DNA from: Eggerthellaceae bacterium
GTDB lineage: Bacteria > Actinomycetota > Coriobacteriia > Coriobacteriales > Eggerthellaceae
Length of the DNA: 64,000 bases
Assembly (NCBI GenBank): GCA_017434045.1
Contig: JAFRGA010000004.1
Coordinates: 1-64,000 of the forward strand
Reading direction: 5' to 3'
Below, piece after piece: positions 1-9,373 of the stretch. How positions within the stretch are numbered: position 1 is the first letter of the stretch; each line of letters starts with the position of its first letter. Under the pieces are notes generated by a model. The model had not been told where the DNA came from and did no database searches. It saw nothing but the letters and a program-made list of their open reading frames with translations. A program made the position numbers and the translations under genes.

Positions 1-219
1 CACCATGCCCAGCAGGCCCCACGTGGTCAGAGAGCCGACCTGAGCGGCGGTCTGCAGACCGAAGGACGGTGCGAGGTAGGTGTTGGTGGAGTTGACGATC
101 ATGAAGTCATAACCGTCGAAGATGTTGGCCAGGCCCAGAAGGACGAACATGAGCCAGGTATGGCCGTTGATACCGAATGAGTCGATTACCTCAGAGACGG
201 TAAACTCTTTACCATTCAT
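1..219 (-). CDS. MFS transporter, N-terminal part (runs off window)
   Basis: Only the first 73 codons are inside the window. They begin at ATG 219 and are preceded by a strong AGGAGG Shine-Dalgarno at about 222-231. After a short cytoplasmic start (MNGKEFTVSEVIDSFG) comes a hydrophobic helix (WLMFVLLGLANIFDGYDFMI) and the start of a second. The F-DGYD-MIV pattern at the end of helix 1 is typical of major facilitator symporters for organic or aromatic acids (AAHS/SHS-like). The substrate cannot be told from this fragment. It is divergent from the response regulator gene at 556, which could control it; that link is inference from position only. Confidence 0.8.
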   Translation of the reverse strand, partial: MNGKEFTVSEVIDSFGINGHTWLMFVLLGLANIFDGYDFMIVNSTNTYLAPSFGLQTAAQVGSLTTWGLLGMV

Positions 220-555
220 CAAACCCTCCTTTTCCAGACGAATAGTTTTGAAGCCCACGTAGATCTCTAGATATGCGCTTGAGTGTCGAGCCCCCCTTTC
301 GCTCTGCTTACACTAAGCGGTGTCGGGTTAACGCCCCTATTAGACCAGTTCACACGCAAACCAGCCCGCTAGCCTGAGACCGCTTCGGCACCCCAGAGAC
401 CCCGTGATGCCATTCTTCTGAATGATAAGTAGAATTGAATAATTAATTGTGAACGGCATAACGCAAATCATTCATCACCAGTTCATATTTGGTTGCTAAA
501 TTGCACGTGATTTCAATTTAATTATTTTTTACTCGTCTTTAACCGAGGATCTTGG
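220..555. promoter_or_regulatory. Divergent intergenic region between MFS gene and response regulator
   Basis: This 336-bp gap between divergent genes must hold both promoters. The part from about 420 to 540 is clearly AT-rich compared with the flanking genes. A possible promoter for the regulator is TTGCAC followed by an AT-rich -10-like stretch just before 540, and GAGGAT sits ahead of ATG 556. No gene or strong hairpin was seen. Confidence 0.4.
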
Positions 556-1236
556 ATGTTCAACGTTCTCATCATCGAAGAAGGCGTGAGGCAAAGCACG
601 CCCTACAAAGTCTTCCTTGAAGGTCAGGGCTATGCAACGATCTGCATCCCCGCAAACGCGGGCGCTATCGAAGAGGCGCTCGAGAAACAGCACATCGACG
701 TGATCCTCTGCGACTACGAGGAGCCGGCGATCGATGTGATCACACCCGTCGAGTTCATCCGGGCAAGCGGGAACGACATACCCGTCATCGTGCTCAGCTC
801 CTCAGATGCATACCGTGCGAAGCAGCGTGCATTCGGCGCGGGCGCCGATGATTTCATGACGAAGCCCATAGACCTCAACGAGCTTGTTCTGAGGATTTCC
901 GCCCTACTCAGACGCGCGCACACGGTCTCGAAACAACGCGTAATCATGGGTAATGCCGTCCTCGACCACAGCACGCTCACGGTTACGGATGGCTCGTCAT
1001 GCGTGTTCCTCCCGCCCAAGGAATTCAAGGTTTTGTTCAAACTGTGCTCTTCGCCTGGCCGGATATTCACGCGTCAGGAAATCATGGACGACGTCTGGGG
1101 CATCCATGTCAAATCGAACGAGCGCACCGTGGACGTTCACGTCAAGCGCTTGAGGGAGCGGTTCGAGTCCAGCACGAGCTTCAAGATCGATACGGTTCGC
1201 GGCATAGGCTACAAGGCGACCCTTATGAAGCCCTAA
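556..1236 (+). CDS. OmpR/PhoB-family response regulator, orphan
   Basis: DNA-binding response regulator of 226 residues. The receiver domain (about 1-115) has an acidic pair at E8-E9, the phospho-acceptor D53 in ILCDYEEP, S81-S83 and the conserved K103 in MTKP. A winged-helix C-terminal domain (about 130-222) carries PPKEFKVL, RQEIMDDVWG and VDVHVKRLRE, typical of OmpR/PhoB members. The start is set by GAGGAT 8 bases upstream. No histidine kinase is next to it, so it is an orphan here. It is divergent from an MFS transporter and converges on the activase gene. Confidence 0.93.
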   Translation: MFNVLIIEEGVRQSTPYKVFLEGQGYATICIPANAGAIEEALEKQHIDVILCDYEEPAIDVITPVEFIRASGNDIPVIVLSSSDAYRAKQRAFGAGADDFMTKPIDLNELVLRISALLRRAHTVSKQRVIMGNAVLDHSTLTVTDGSSCVFLPPKEFKVLFKLCSSPGRIFTRQEIMDDVWGIHVKSNERTVDVHVKRLRERFESSTSFKIDTVRGIGYKATLMKP

Positions 1237-1277
1237 CGGAAAGTCATCTGATTCGAAGGTTTTCCCATCATCAACTG

Positions 1278-4200
1278 TTAGCGCGGCCGTTCAATGAATT
1301 CCCGCGCCTGTGCGCTCACGCGCGCGGCGAAAGCGCGTCCTTCCTCGATGCGGGCGGCAACTTCGTACTGCACATGCTCCAGGGCTTTGTCACCGGATTC
1401 CGAGAGGACCTCCGCCGCCTCGCCGAGCGCGTTCAGCGACGTGCGCGTGCGCGTGCGCATCTCGCGCGCGAGCTCGGAGGCGGCCAGCGCACGCGCGATC
1501 ACGACCTCCGCCGCATCGCTCGCACCCTGCTGGGCAGCTTTCCTCGCCGACACGAGGGCATCCTTGGCACGCGCGGCCAACAGGTCCTCGCGTTCGAGTA
1601 CTTCACGCATGGCCTTCGCCACGAACTCGATATGTTCGAGCGTGATCTGATCGGGCTTTTCCAGGTCGTTGGAAGAGCGCAGCACGCTTTCGGCGAGGTC
1701 ACCTGCTTGCTCGGCAACGGAATCGACGGCTTGGGAGACCTCCTCGATGTCGATGTCGCGCGCCTGCGCCTCCTTCGACTCGCGGACGTTCATGACGAGC
1801 ATCTGCAGGCGGTTCTCGACGTTCGCGAAGCTGACATCGGGATCGTAGTCCAGCGACAGGATCTGCGCAGCGGGATACAGCTCGCGCAGGCGCTTCACGA
1901 TGCCGCGCCCGACGATGTGGTTGGGCAGGCAGCCGAACGGCTGCAGTATCAGGAAAGCCTCGCAGCCGTGATTAGCATGATGGATGATCTCGCCCGGGAT
2001 GAGCACGCCCTCGCCCGCGTCGAACGTGTGGTGGATGATGGGATCGGAATCCACGACGAGGTCGGGCATCCGGCAAGCCGGTTCGTACAGCGGATGGGCG
2101 CTCGCGATACGGTCGCACACGTTGTGAGCATGCTCGAACAGCGCATTGGCCGTCGTGTACCAAACGGCTTCTGACAACGGTTTCTTCACGTCGTACTCAC
2201 GGATCTGCGCGCCCTTGTAGAAATACGTCTTGCGGATGACGTCGGTCATCTTCGCCTCGACGATCTCGAAGCCGTTCGCCTCCAAGTACGCCTCGACGTC
2301 GTGGTTGGCGCCCGGATGGAAGTTGAGCAGGTATTCGCCGACGATGAGAACGCGGGGCCTCAGCTCGCTGCGGTCGTACTTCACCTGCTTCATGATGGCG
2401 ATGGCGCGCTTGAACCCACGCTGGGCACCGGACGAGCCATGTTGCTCGAACCCGCTTATGACCTCGTCCATAGCGCGCTCGAACGCTTCGTCGGCACTGC
2501 CGGGCACCAGCTCGTACGGGCGAATCTTGCGCAGCAGCTCCTCGAGCGCGTCGATCATGGGAAGCCCCATGGCCACACGCGCGGCAGATGCGACCGACAT
2601 CTTGAAGCCGGGATGCAGGTTGTGGTAGTCCGCGTCGTCGTTCGTGACGATGGGCACGTGCGCATAGCCGGCATCATCCAACGCCTTGCGCAGGAGCGCC
2701 CCGTAATGGGTCAGGCGGCAATCTCCGATGTACTTGCCCGTGGCAACCGCCACATCCAGGCCCTCGTACTTGCCCGACTCGAGCTCGGCGAGGCATTCGC
2801 CGATCGTTATCTGGGCAGGGAAGCAGATGTCGTTGTGCACGTACTGCTTGCCGAGGCGTATCGCCTCATCGCGGCCGATGGGAATGGGGACGGCCCGAAT
2901 TCCCTGTTTCGAGAACACGGCGGCCATGAGCCGACCGAATGCATGCGAGGTGTTCGGCACGAGGACGACGCGCTCCCGACGATCCGCGCGCGTGAACTTC
3001 ACGTCGTACGGATCTTGGAGCTTGCGCAACGGAGCGCTTGTATGCTCCTCGCGCTTGATGTTGATCGTCTGGACGAACGAGCGGATGCGAATGCGCAGGG
3101 GGCCTGGCACGTCGGATTCGTCCACCTTCAAGATGAGGGGCGATTTGTTCGTTATCGAATGCGTCAGGCGCACGATCTCGTCGGACAAATAGGCATCGTG
3201 CCCGCATCCGAAGCTGACGACCTGAGCGTATTCCAGGTTCGGGTCCTCGGCGGCTATGATGGCGCACGCGAGCATGCGCGCGTGGTAGTTGTTGACGATG
3301 TCGAGACGGCTCTTCGACAGGTCCACCGACTCGATGCCGGGCACCGCGTCGGGAACGAGAACGGGAATGCCCTGCTCGATGAACATGTCGGGCAGGTCGT
3401 GGTTAACAAGCGGATCGTTGTGGTACGGGCGTGACGCCAGGATGACGGCGTACGTCCCATCGCGTCGGGCCTGCTCGATGACCTGCGTTCCCGCAGACAC
3501 GAGCTCGGATCGGAACGACTCCATCGCCGCATCCGCCGCCGCTATCGCCTGGCGGACGAGGCCGACGCCTATGTCGAACGTCTCCTTCATCCACTCCCCC
3601 AGCTGGCGTTCGCGATCGTCGTCCGAGTACCAGTGGAACAACGGGGCGTCGAACGCGACGTCGCCGCGTTGCGCGGGGTTGTCGGAATTGCGCATGACGA
3701 TTGCGTAACCCTTCACCACCGCGCACATGGACTCGCTCGTCTTCTCGGTGTTCTCCGAGGGAATCGTCGTGATGGACGGCAGGAAGATGCGGTCTACGCG
3801 CGCACGTTCCAAATCGCGCACATGCCCGTGCACGAGCTTTGCGGGGAAGCAGATGGTGTCCGACGCGACGGCGGGAAGGCCCGCCTCGTACATCGAGCGC
3901 GTCGAGGGCCTCGATATCTTCACGTTGAAGCCGAGGGCGCGCCAGAACGTCGTCCAGAACGGCATCGTGTCCCAGAACGCCAGGACGCGCGGCAAGCCTA
4001 TCGTGATGTTGCGCGGCTCGCACAGTTTCGGGGCGGCATAGTCGTTGAACAGGAGCTTTTGGCGCACATTGAACAGATTCGGAATCTCCTGCTTGCGCTT
4101 GCGCACGGCGGCGACCTTCTCGCGCACCTCCGCGTCGTGCGGATCTCCCACGATCTCGCCGCGCTCGCAGCGGTTCCCGGTGACCCAAGTCGAGCCATCG

Positions 4201-6158
4201 GAGAAGGTCACGATGGAGCGTGCGCAGTTGTTCGTGCAGAACGGGCAGGTTACGTTCGAGGACTGCTCGTAGGTGAGGTCCCGCACGCCATCGAGGCCGA
4301 TGAACGTCGAGCGCAGGCGCCCCTCGCCCGCCGTCACCTGTTGGGAGGCGTTGCGTTGTGCGAACAGGGCCGCGCCGATCGCCCCCATGAGGCCGGGGTA
4401 CGGGGCGCGCGTCACCTCGTGGCCGACGTACTCCTCGAAGGCCGCGAGCACGGCGTCGTTTGCGAACGTGCCGCCCTGGACGACGATTCGCTCGCCCAGG
4501 CTCGACAGGTTCGAGACGCGGATGACCTTCGTGAACACGTTCTTGATGATCGAGCGGCACAAACCGGCCATGATGTCGTCAGGCGACTTGCCGTTCTTCT
4601 GCTCGGTGACGACCGACGAGGTCATGAACACCGTGCAGCGGCTTCCGAGCTCGGCCGGATTCTTGGACCTGAAGGCCGCATCGGCGATTTGCCGCGTGCC
4701 GAAGCCCAGCGTACGCGCGAAGTTTTCCAGGAACGACCCGCATCCCGACGAGCAAGCCTCGTTCACGAGGATGTCTGTCACGATGCCGTCGTCGATCCAG
4801 ATGGCCTTCATGTCCTGGCCGCCGATATCGAGGATGAACGTCGCATCGTCGACGTAACGGGCGGCCGCCAGAGCGTGCGCGACGGTCTCGACCACATGGC
4901 AATCCGCATGGAAGGCCTTGGCGAACAGCAACTCGCCGTAGCCGGTGGTGGCGCATCCCAGAATGTCGAGCATCACGCCGGCATCCGCCCAACGGCGGGC
5001 AAGCTCGCAGAGCGCATGCTTGGCGACGTCGAGCGGCTCTCCCTCGTTATTGGCGTAGAACGAGTCGACGAGCGTGCCCTCTTCGTCTATCACCGCGAAC
5101 TTCGTCGTCGTGGAACCCGAGTCGATGCCCAAATACACCTGCACGATATCGCCGCGTTTGTATGCTGCCGGGCCCACCGGGTCCGCGCTTTGCGCATGGC
5201 GCGCCCGGAACTCCGCGCACTCCTCTTCGGTTTCGAAGAAGGGCTTTCCAGAACTCGGCCGCGTGCGCAGGACGTGCGCTTGGTCGTCCACCTGCTGGGC
5301 GGCCTCTGACAACGTCGTCGTCACGGCCTCTTCGGATTCGAACATCTTCTGGAGCGCCAATGCGGCACCGCGGGCCACGATGATTTCGGGCTGTTCGGGG
5401 ACGATCACGTCGTCGCCCTCGATTTGCAGGCGCTCCTTGAACACCTCGACGAGCTTCGGGTTGAACGTCAACGGGCCGCCCTCGAAAATGACCGGCGGAA
5501 TGATGTCCAAGCCCTGGGCCAGGCCGCCGAGCGTCTGCTTGGCTACAGCATGAAACGTCGACAGGGCGATGTCCTCTTTGGCGGCGCCCTGGTTGATAAG
5601 CGGTTGGATGTCGGTTTTCGCGAACACGCCGCAGCGGCCTGAAATGCTGTAGAGCGTAGTCCCCGCCGAGGCGTAATCGTCGAGTTCCTCGACCGGGAGC
5701 TTCAACAACGAGGCGATCTCATCGAGGAACGCGCCCGTGCCGCCAGCGCAGCTTCCGTTCATGCGCATGTCGGCAACTTTGAGCGTGCCCTCTTCGAAAC
5801 CGGGCTCGAAGAAGATCATTTTCGCATCTTGGCCGCCGAGCTCGATGGCCACACGCGCTTCCGGGTAATGCATCGCCACCGCGATGGAGTTGGCAATTAC
5901 CTCTTGAACGTAGGGCACGCCGAGCGCGTCGGCGAGCTCCTTGCCCCCGGAGCCGGTCACCGCAATGCGTATGGGCGCATCGCCCAAGTCGGACGCGAGG
6001 GCCTGGAGCACTCCTGCCGCCGTTTGCAGCTGATGGGCATGGTGGCGCATGTACGTGGCCGATGTGATTTCATGGGTATTCGCGTCGATGGCGCAAGCCT
6101 TGACGGTCGTGGACCCCACGTCGATGCCAACGAGGTATTTCGCTACTGTTTCGCCCAT
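1278..6158 (-). CDS. 2-hydroxyacyl-CoA dehydratase activase-like protein (BcrAD/BadFG, DUF2229)
   Basis: A 1626-residue multi-domain protein. Two ASKHA ATPase domains of the BcrA/BadF/BadG/BcrD type lie at about 7-275 (GIDVGSTTVKACAID) and 340-600 (GIDSGSTTTKFAVID). Each has the Cys pair expected to hold a bridging [4Fe-4S] cluster: C137 in NGSCAGGTGA and C176 in SGRCGVF, then CSSGCGSF and GSRCTVF. A DUF2229/CoA-activase region follows (about 700-1010, GLPRVLAFWDTMPF), then a 2-hydroxyglutaryl-CoA dehydratase D-like part with NDICFPAQ. Known relatives use ATP to drive low-potential electron transfer into radical dehydratases. The last 130 or so residues are an unusual Ala/Glu/Arg-rich predicted coiled coil. 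No dehydratase subunits are adjacent, so the substrate is unknown. Confidence 0.9.
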   Translation of the reverse strand: MGETVAKYLVGIDVGSTTVKACAIDANTHEITSATYMRHHAHQLQTAAGVLQALASDLGDAPIRIAVTGSGGKELADALGVPYVQEVIANSIAVAMHYPEARVAIELGGQDAKMIFFEPGFEEGTLKVADMRMNGSCAGGTGAFLDEIASLLKLPVEELDDYASAGTTLYSISGRCGVFAKTDIQPLINQGAAKEDIALSTFHAVAKQTLGGLAQGLDIIPPVIFEGGPLTFNPKLVEVFKERLQIEGDDVIVPEQPEIIVARGAALALQKMFESEEAVTTTLSEAAQQVDDQAHVLRTRPSSGKPFFETEEECAEFRARHAQSADPVGPAAYKRGDIVQVYLGIDSGSTTTKFAVIDEEGTLVDSFYANNEGEPLDVAKHALCELARRWADAGVMLDILGCATTGYGELLFAKAFHADCHVVETVAHALAAARYVDDATFILDIGGQDMKAIWIDDGIVTDILVNEACSSGCGSFLENFARTLGFGTRQIADAAFRSKNPAELGSRCTVFMTSSVVTEQKNGKSPDDIMAGLCRSIIKNVFTKVIRVSNLSSLGERIVVQGGTFANDAVLAAFEEYVGHEVTRAPYPGLMGAIGAALFAQRNASQQVTAGEGRLRSTFIGLDGVRDLTYEQSSNVTCPFCTNNCARSIVTFSDGSTWVTGNRCERGEIVGDPHDAEVREKVAAVRKRKQEIPNLFNVRQKLLFNDYAAPKLCEPRNITIGLPRVLAFWDTMPFWTTFWRALGFNVKISRPSTRSMYEAGLPAVASDTICFPAKLVHGHVRDLERARVDRIFLPSITTIPSENTEKTSESMCAVVKGYAIVMRNSDNPAQRGDVAFDAPLFHWYSDDDRERQLGEWMKETFDIGVGLVRQAIAAADAAMESFRSELVSAGTQVIEQARRDGTYAVILASRPYHNDPLVNHDLPDMFIEQGIPVLVPDAVPGIESVDLSKSRLDIVNNYHARMLACAIIAAEDPNLEYAQVVSFGCGHDAYLSDEIVRLTHSITNKSPLILKVDESDVPGPLRIRIRSFVQTINIKREEHTSAPLRKLQDPYDVKFTRADRRERVVLVPNTSHAFGRLMAAVFSKQGIRAVPIPIGRDEAIRLGKQYVHNDICFPAQITIGECLAELESGKYEGLDVAVATGKYIGDCRLTHYGALLRKALDDAGYAHVPIVTNDDADYHNLHPGFKMSVASAARVAMGLPMIDALEELLRKIRPYELVPGSADEAFERAMDEVISGFEQHGSSGAQRGFKRAIAIMKQVKYDRSELRPRVLIVGEYLLNFHPGANHDVEAYLEANGFEIVEAKMTDVIRKTYFYKGAQIREYDVKKPLSEAVWYTTANALFEHAHNVCDRIASAHPLYEPACRMPDLVVDSDPIIHHTFDAGEGVLIPGEIIHHANHGCEAFLILQPFGCLPNHIVGRGIVKRLRELYPAAQILSLDYDPDVSFANVENRLQMLVMNVRESKEAQARDIDIEEVSQAVDSVAEQAGDLAESVLRSSNDLEKPDQITLEHIEFVAKAMREVLEREDLLAARAKDALVSARKAAQQGASDAAEVVIARALAASELAREMRTRTRTSLNALGEAAEVLSESGDKALEHVQYEVAARIEEGRAFAARVSAQAREFIERPR

Positions 6159-6274
6159 AACGACCGTATATGATAGCGTAAGGAATCGGGCTTCTAAGCA
6201 TCGACTTGGTTACAATCAACGTCGCGCGAGACCGGTTCGCCCGCACAAGAGAACTCGCCAACAGCGTTTTAGGA

Positions 6275-6390
6275 AAGCCTGCCCGCCCGAAGGGGATTCG
6301 CCTACAGCCCTCCGGCGGTAATGATTTTACTCGCACGCCGCGTCGCTGCCCGCCTCTGGAAGCGGCTCACCCCTTCGGGCGGGCAGGCTT
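6275..6390. repeat. Palindromic repeat family A, copy 1
   Basis: A 116-bp element bounded by a perfect 21-bp inverted repeat whose ends read AAGCCTGCCCGCCCGAAGG and its complement. The interior holds CCTACAGCCCTCCGGCGGTAAT and GAAGCGGCTCACCCC, which recur in the copies near 11.6, 11.9, 12.1, 51.7 and 61.7 kb. It lies between two collinear minus-strand genes. It has no coding capacity and could be a REP/MITE-like element or act as a transcription barrier. Confidence 0.85.
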
Positions 6391-6414
6391 AACAGGACCC
6401 TATGCAATGTTCTA

Positions 6415-7437
6415 TCAGGTTATGAAGCGGTAACGCACTTCGCGGACGCCCCATTCGTCGCAGTCCGAGCACCCGAAGGCCTTGAAGACGCCGGGCTGCA
6501 GGTCGAACGACACGTACCCGTTGCCCATGTAACCGCAGTCCACAACCGGGGCGATGACCGATTGGTCTTCGTACGAGATTTCCACGTAGCGCCCATAGTA
6601 TTTCTCGGGCCCCCATTTCAGGGGCACGGCGACGCCGATAGACCAATCGTCGCACATCGTTCCCGTCGCCGTAGGCTCGTCTTTTGGCGTAACCTTATCG
6701 GAGGAGCCACCATAGGCAGTGGTCAGGCCAGTTTTCCATTCCAACTTGTCATTGCCCATCGTCCCAGTTTCGAACGTCTGGGCAACCTCGTGCGCCTCGG
6801 CAGCCGCCTGTGCGAGCTGCGCCTGCTCTTTAATCGAAAGGGCTTTCTCTTGCTTGCGTAGGCCAACTATGGCGTCATCGAGCTTCTTGGCCTTTTTTTG
6901 CAGGCTCTTTACGCAGGCCTGCTGCTCGTCCTTCTTGTCGGAAACCTCTTTGTATTTGAGGTTAAGCTCATCGCGGGCTTCCTGCACCTGCTTTATGACA
7001 TCGGAATACGCATCGAGCACCTTCTCGTTCATATCGAGATGGCGCATGAGTTGCTGAAGCGACTCGCTGCTCTCGAGCACGAGGACTGGATCGAAGTCCG
7101 CAGAATCCTTGTACAGCTCGACGGTCATATTGGCCATGCTGCTCTGCAGGCGAGCATGCTCCTCCTGCTTTGCATCGATCTCGTCAAGCGTCTTTTGAAT
7201 CTTGACGTCGAGGTCCTTCACGCTCTGCTTTGCGGCCTTAACCTCTGAATTAAGGTCATCGAGCTCCCCAACTTTGGCGTTTATCTGCTCACGGACAGCC
7301 GTAAGCTCATCAGCGTATGACACCAGGGGAAATAGCGCGCAGAAAAAACAGGCTGTAACGAGAGCCGCTAGTATTCTGCTTGAAACCTTAACACCAATAT
7401 CTACAGTACTCCATGCTACAGTACTCCATGCCCTCAT
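6415..7437 (-). CDS. Secreted coiled-coil protein with C-terminal RlpA-like/3D barrel domain
   Basis: About 340 residues. An N-terminal hydrophobic segment (ILAALVTACFFCALFPLVSYADE) looks like a signal peptide with cleavage after SYA. A long coiled coil at about 45-225 (repeated E/K/L heptads, as in PcsB/CwlO/RipA N-termini) precedes a C-terminal double-psi-barrel-like region with GTMCDDWSIGVAVPL, YGRYVEISYEDQ and VDCGYMGNG. This architecture suggests an envelope or peptidoglycan-remodelling factor; the enzymatic role is inferred. I chose ATG 7437 because the longer form would overlap hypB. The codons just after the start are an exact tandem duplication. Confidence 0.8.
   Translation of the reverse strand: MRAWSTVAWSTVDIGVKVSSRILAALVTACFFCALFPLVSYADELTAVREQINAKVGELDDLNSEVKAAKQSVKDLDVKIQKTLDEIDAKQEEHARLQSSMANMTVELYKDSADFDPVLVLESSESLQQLMRHLDMNEKVLDAYSDVIKQVQEARDELNLKYKEVSDKKDEQQACVKSLQKKAKKLDDAIVGLRKQEKALSIKEQAQLAQAAAEAHEVAQTFETGTMGNDKLEWKTGLTTAYGGSSDKVTPKDEPTATGTMCDDWSIGVAVPLKWGPEKYYGRYVEISYEDQSVIAPVVDCGYMGNGYVSFDLQPGVFKAFGCSDCDEWGVREVRYRFIT
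7401..7430. repeat. 15-bp in-frame tandem duplication
   Basis: CTACAGTACTCCATG occurs twice head to tail. On the coding (minus) strand it adds a second WSTV-containing five-residue block just before the signal peptide of the RlpA-like protein. It is an exact repeat, so it is recent or maintained by slippage. Confidence 0.9.
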
Positions 7438-7457
7438 TTGCTGCTTCCATTCTACGT

Positions 7458-8108
7458 TTAAACTGAGTGCACTCTTTCTGCGAGCCAACTGGCCCACTCC
7501 TCGACGCCATCGCCCTTCGTGGCTGCAATGGGGAATATCGGCGCCTTGGGGTTGAGGTCTCTCACCGCAGCGCAGAACGCATCCCTATCGAAGTCGAAAA
7601 CGGGCATGGTATCGATTTTGTTTAATATTACCGCATCTGACACTTGAAAAACACCCGGATATTTGAGCGGCTTGTCATCGCCCTCGGGTACCGAGAGGAT
7701 CATCACCTTGGAATTCTCTCCCAAGTCGAAATCGGTCGGGCACACGAGGTTGCCCACGTTCTCGACGATGATCAAGTCGAGGCGCTCCAGGTCGAGCACG
7801 TCGATGGCGCGCTTGAGCATTGCGCTCTCGAGATGGCAGGCCCCACCTGTGTTGATCTGCACGGCGGGAATACCCTGGGCCTTTATCTTCTCGGCATCGA
7901 CCGAGCTCGCTATGTCGCCCTCGATGACGGCTATGTTGAACTCATCGCGCAGCGCATCGATGGTCGCCAAAATGGTGGACGTCTTACCCGACCCGGGGCT
8001 CGCCAGAAGGTCGACAACGTACACATGGTCCTCGGCGAAACGCCGCCTCAGCTCGGCGGCAATGGCGTCGTTCTTCTCGAGAATCGGTTTGTGCATATCG
8101 ATGCGCAT
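7458..8108 (-). CDS. hypB: Hydrogenase nickel incorporation GTPase HypB
   Basis: HypB delivers nickel to [NiFe]-hydrogenase precursors with GTP hydrolysis. The 216-residue protein has the P-loop GSPGSGKTS (about 39-47), the EGDIASS segment, GACHLE (metal/switch region), VENVGNLVCP and the G4 motif NKID. The His-rich N-terminal nickel store of some HypB proteins is missing. It follows hypA by 54 bases on the same strand and is probably co-transcribed with it. No hydrogenase structural genes are in the window. Confidence 0.95.
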   Translation of the reverse strand: MRIDMHKPILEKNDAIAAELRRRFAEDHVYVVDLLASPGSGKTSTILATIDALRDEFNIAVIEGDIASSVDAEKIKAQGIPAVQINTGGACHLESAMLKRAIDVLDLERLDLIIVENVGNLVCPTDFDLGENSKVMILSVPEGDDKPLKYPGVFQVSDAVILNKIDTMPVFDFDRDAFCAAVRDLNPKAPIFPIAATKGDGVEEWASWLAERVHSV

Positions 8109-8162
8109 GTTGTCACTCCTCGCAAAACGTGGGAACGGGCAAACGCGGCCAGCCCCGCATGA

Positions 8163-8519
8163 TTACTCCTCGTCGGGCAGGTCAACCTCGATTGAGGCAA
8201 TCTCCAACTCGCGCCCCGACAGGAGCGTCGTCTCGTAACTGCCGCAGTTAGGGCAAATGCGGTGGAATCGATCGTGGCTGAACTCGCTTCCGCATTCGAG
8301 GCAGAAGCTCGTCGGCTCAACGATTTCCAGGACGAGCTCGGCTCCTTCCGAAATCGTGCCTTCGGAAAGCGCCTCGAACGCGAAGGTCAGGGCATCGGGA
8401 ATCGCTTCCGTCATGCGGCCGACCCTGAGGTTGACGGCCAGCACGCGCAACGCGCCCGCATCGGCTGCCGAAGCGTTCACCGCATCGAGAACGCCGGCGA
8501 TTATGCCCATCTCATGCAC
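8163..8519 (-). CDS. hypA: Hydrogenase maturation nickel chaperone HypA
   Basis: A 118-residue protein that works with HypB in nickel insertion. It starts MHEMGII, giving the His2 nickel ligand. The zinc-binding loop has two CxxC pairs (CLEC and CPNC, about residues 73-93). Length and motif spacing match the family. It starts 5 bases after the tatC stop, so hypA-hypB may be transcribed with the upstream tat genes. Confidence 0.95.
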   Translation of the reverse strand: MHEMGIIAGVLDAVNASAADAGALRVLAVNLRVGRMTEAIPDALTFAFEALSEGTISEGAELVLEIVEPTSFCLECGSEFSHDRFHRICPNCGSYETTLLSGRELEIASIEVDLPDEE

Positions 8520-8524
8520 GCTCG

Positions 8525-9373
8525 CTAGCCTTTCGCATCCTTTTTCGGAAAGCCGCCCTTCTCGAGGGCTTTATCCCCTTCATCCTCGTCGTCATCGCCG
8601 AGGTACGTCCCCTCTTCCTGCTGCTTCTTGATACGCTTGGCCAACACTATGCGCGCGATCAGCAGCGACAGCTCGTACAGGCCCAGAAGCGCCGCAAACA
8701 TGAGCAGCATGGTAATCGGGTTCGCATCGGGCGTGACCATGGCCGAGAACACCATGAGCCCGACATAGACGAACCGCCAGCTGGAGCGCAGTTTCTTGTA
8801 CGGAACAATCTGGAAGATGACCAGGTAGAAGATGACAATCGGGATCTCGAAGGCGATGCCGAAGCCGATTTCGAACTTGATGATGACGTCGATGTAGTTC
8901 GCCGCGTTGGGCAAGACCGTTCCAAGACCTGCAACTTGGCTGGTCAGCCATTGGAACGCCGGATGCAAGATGATGAGATAGCAGAAAACCGTCCCGATGA
9001 TGAACAGCGCGACCGCGGCGGCGAACGTCGGTATGAACCACTTGCGCTCGCTGGGCTTCAGGGCCGGAAGGAAGAACGCCAGGACCTGCCAGAGGATGAT
9101 CGGGGACGTCGCGACGACCGACATCCAGAACGCTATCTTGAACTTGACGGTAAAGGGATCTAGCGCATTGATGAACTGGAGGTCGACGGTGCCATTGTCG
9201 CCCTGCGGCAGAAACTCCGCGATGGGCAACAGCAGGAATTGCCCGACCGTACCCGCGGCCAGGTAGAAGATGCAGCAGCCGACGATGAGGACGACCACGA
9301 TGCGCACGAGACGCATGCGAAGCTCGCCGAGATGCTCCATCAAAGGCATTCGCGCAGGTCCGATGGCCATCAC
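8525..9373 (-). CDS. tatC: Sec-independent protein translocase TatC
   Basis: Polytopic TatC subunit of 282 residues with six predicted membrane helices. The family N-terminus MPLMEHLGELRMRL (about 9-22) is the region that recognises twin-arginine signals. A charged C-terminal tail extends past helix 6. It overlaps the upstream tatB-like gene by 4 bases (ATGA), indicating translational coupling. Tat export fits the twin-arginine molybdoenzyme at 44.8-47.3 kb. Confidence 0.95.
   Translation of the reverse strand: MMAIGPARMPLMEHLGELRMRLVRIVVVLIVGCCIFYLAAGTVGQFLLLPIAEFLPQGDNGTVDLQFINALDPFTVKFKIAFWMSVVATSPIILWQVLAFFLPALKPSERKWFIPTFAAAVALFIIGTVFCYLIILHPAFQWLTSQVAGLGTVLPNAANYIDVIIKFEIGFGIAFEIPIVIFYLVIFQIVPYKKLRSSWRFVYVGLMVFSAMVTPDANPITMLLMFAALLGLYELSLLIARIVLAKRIKKQQEEGTYLGDDDEDEGDKALEKGGFPKKDAKG

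Noticed and set aside
999-2174. Plus-strand frame of 391 codons overlapping the activase gene
   Set aside because: It is the mirror of the strongly coding minus-strand activase and has no recognisable domain.
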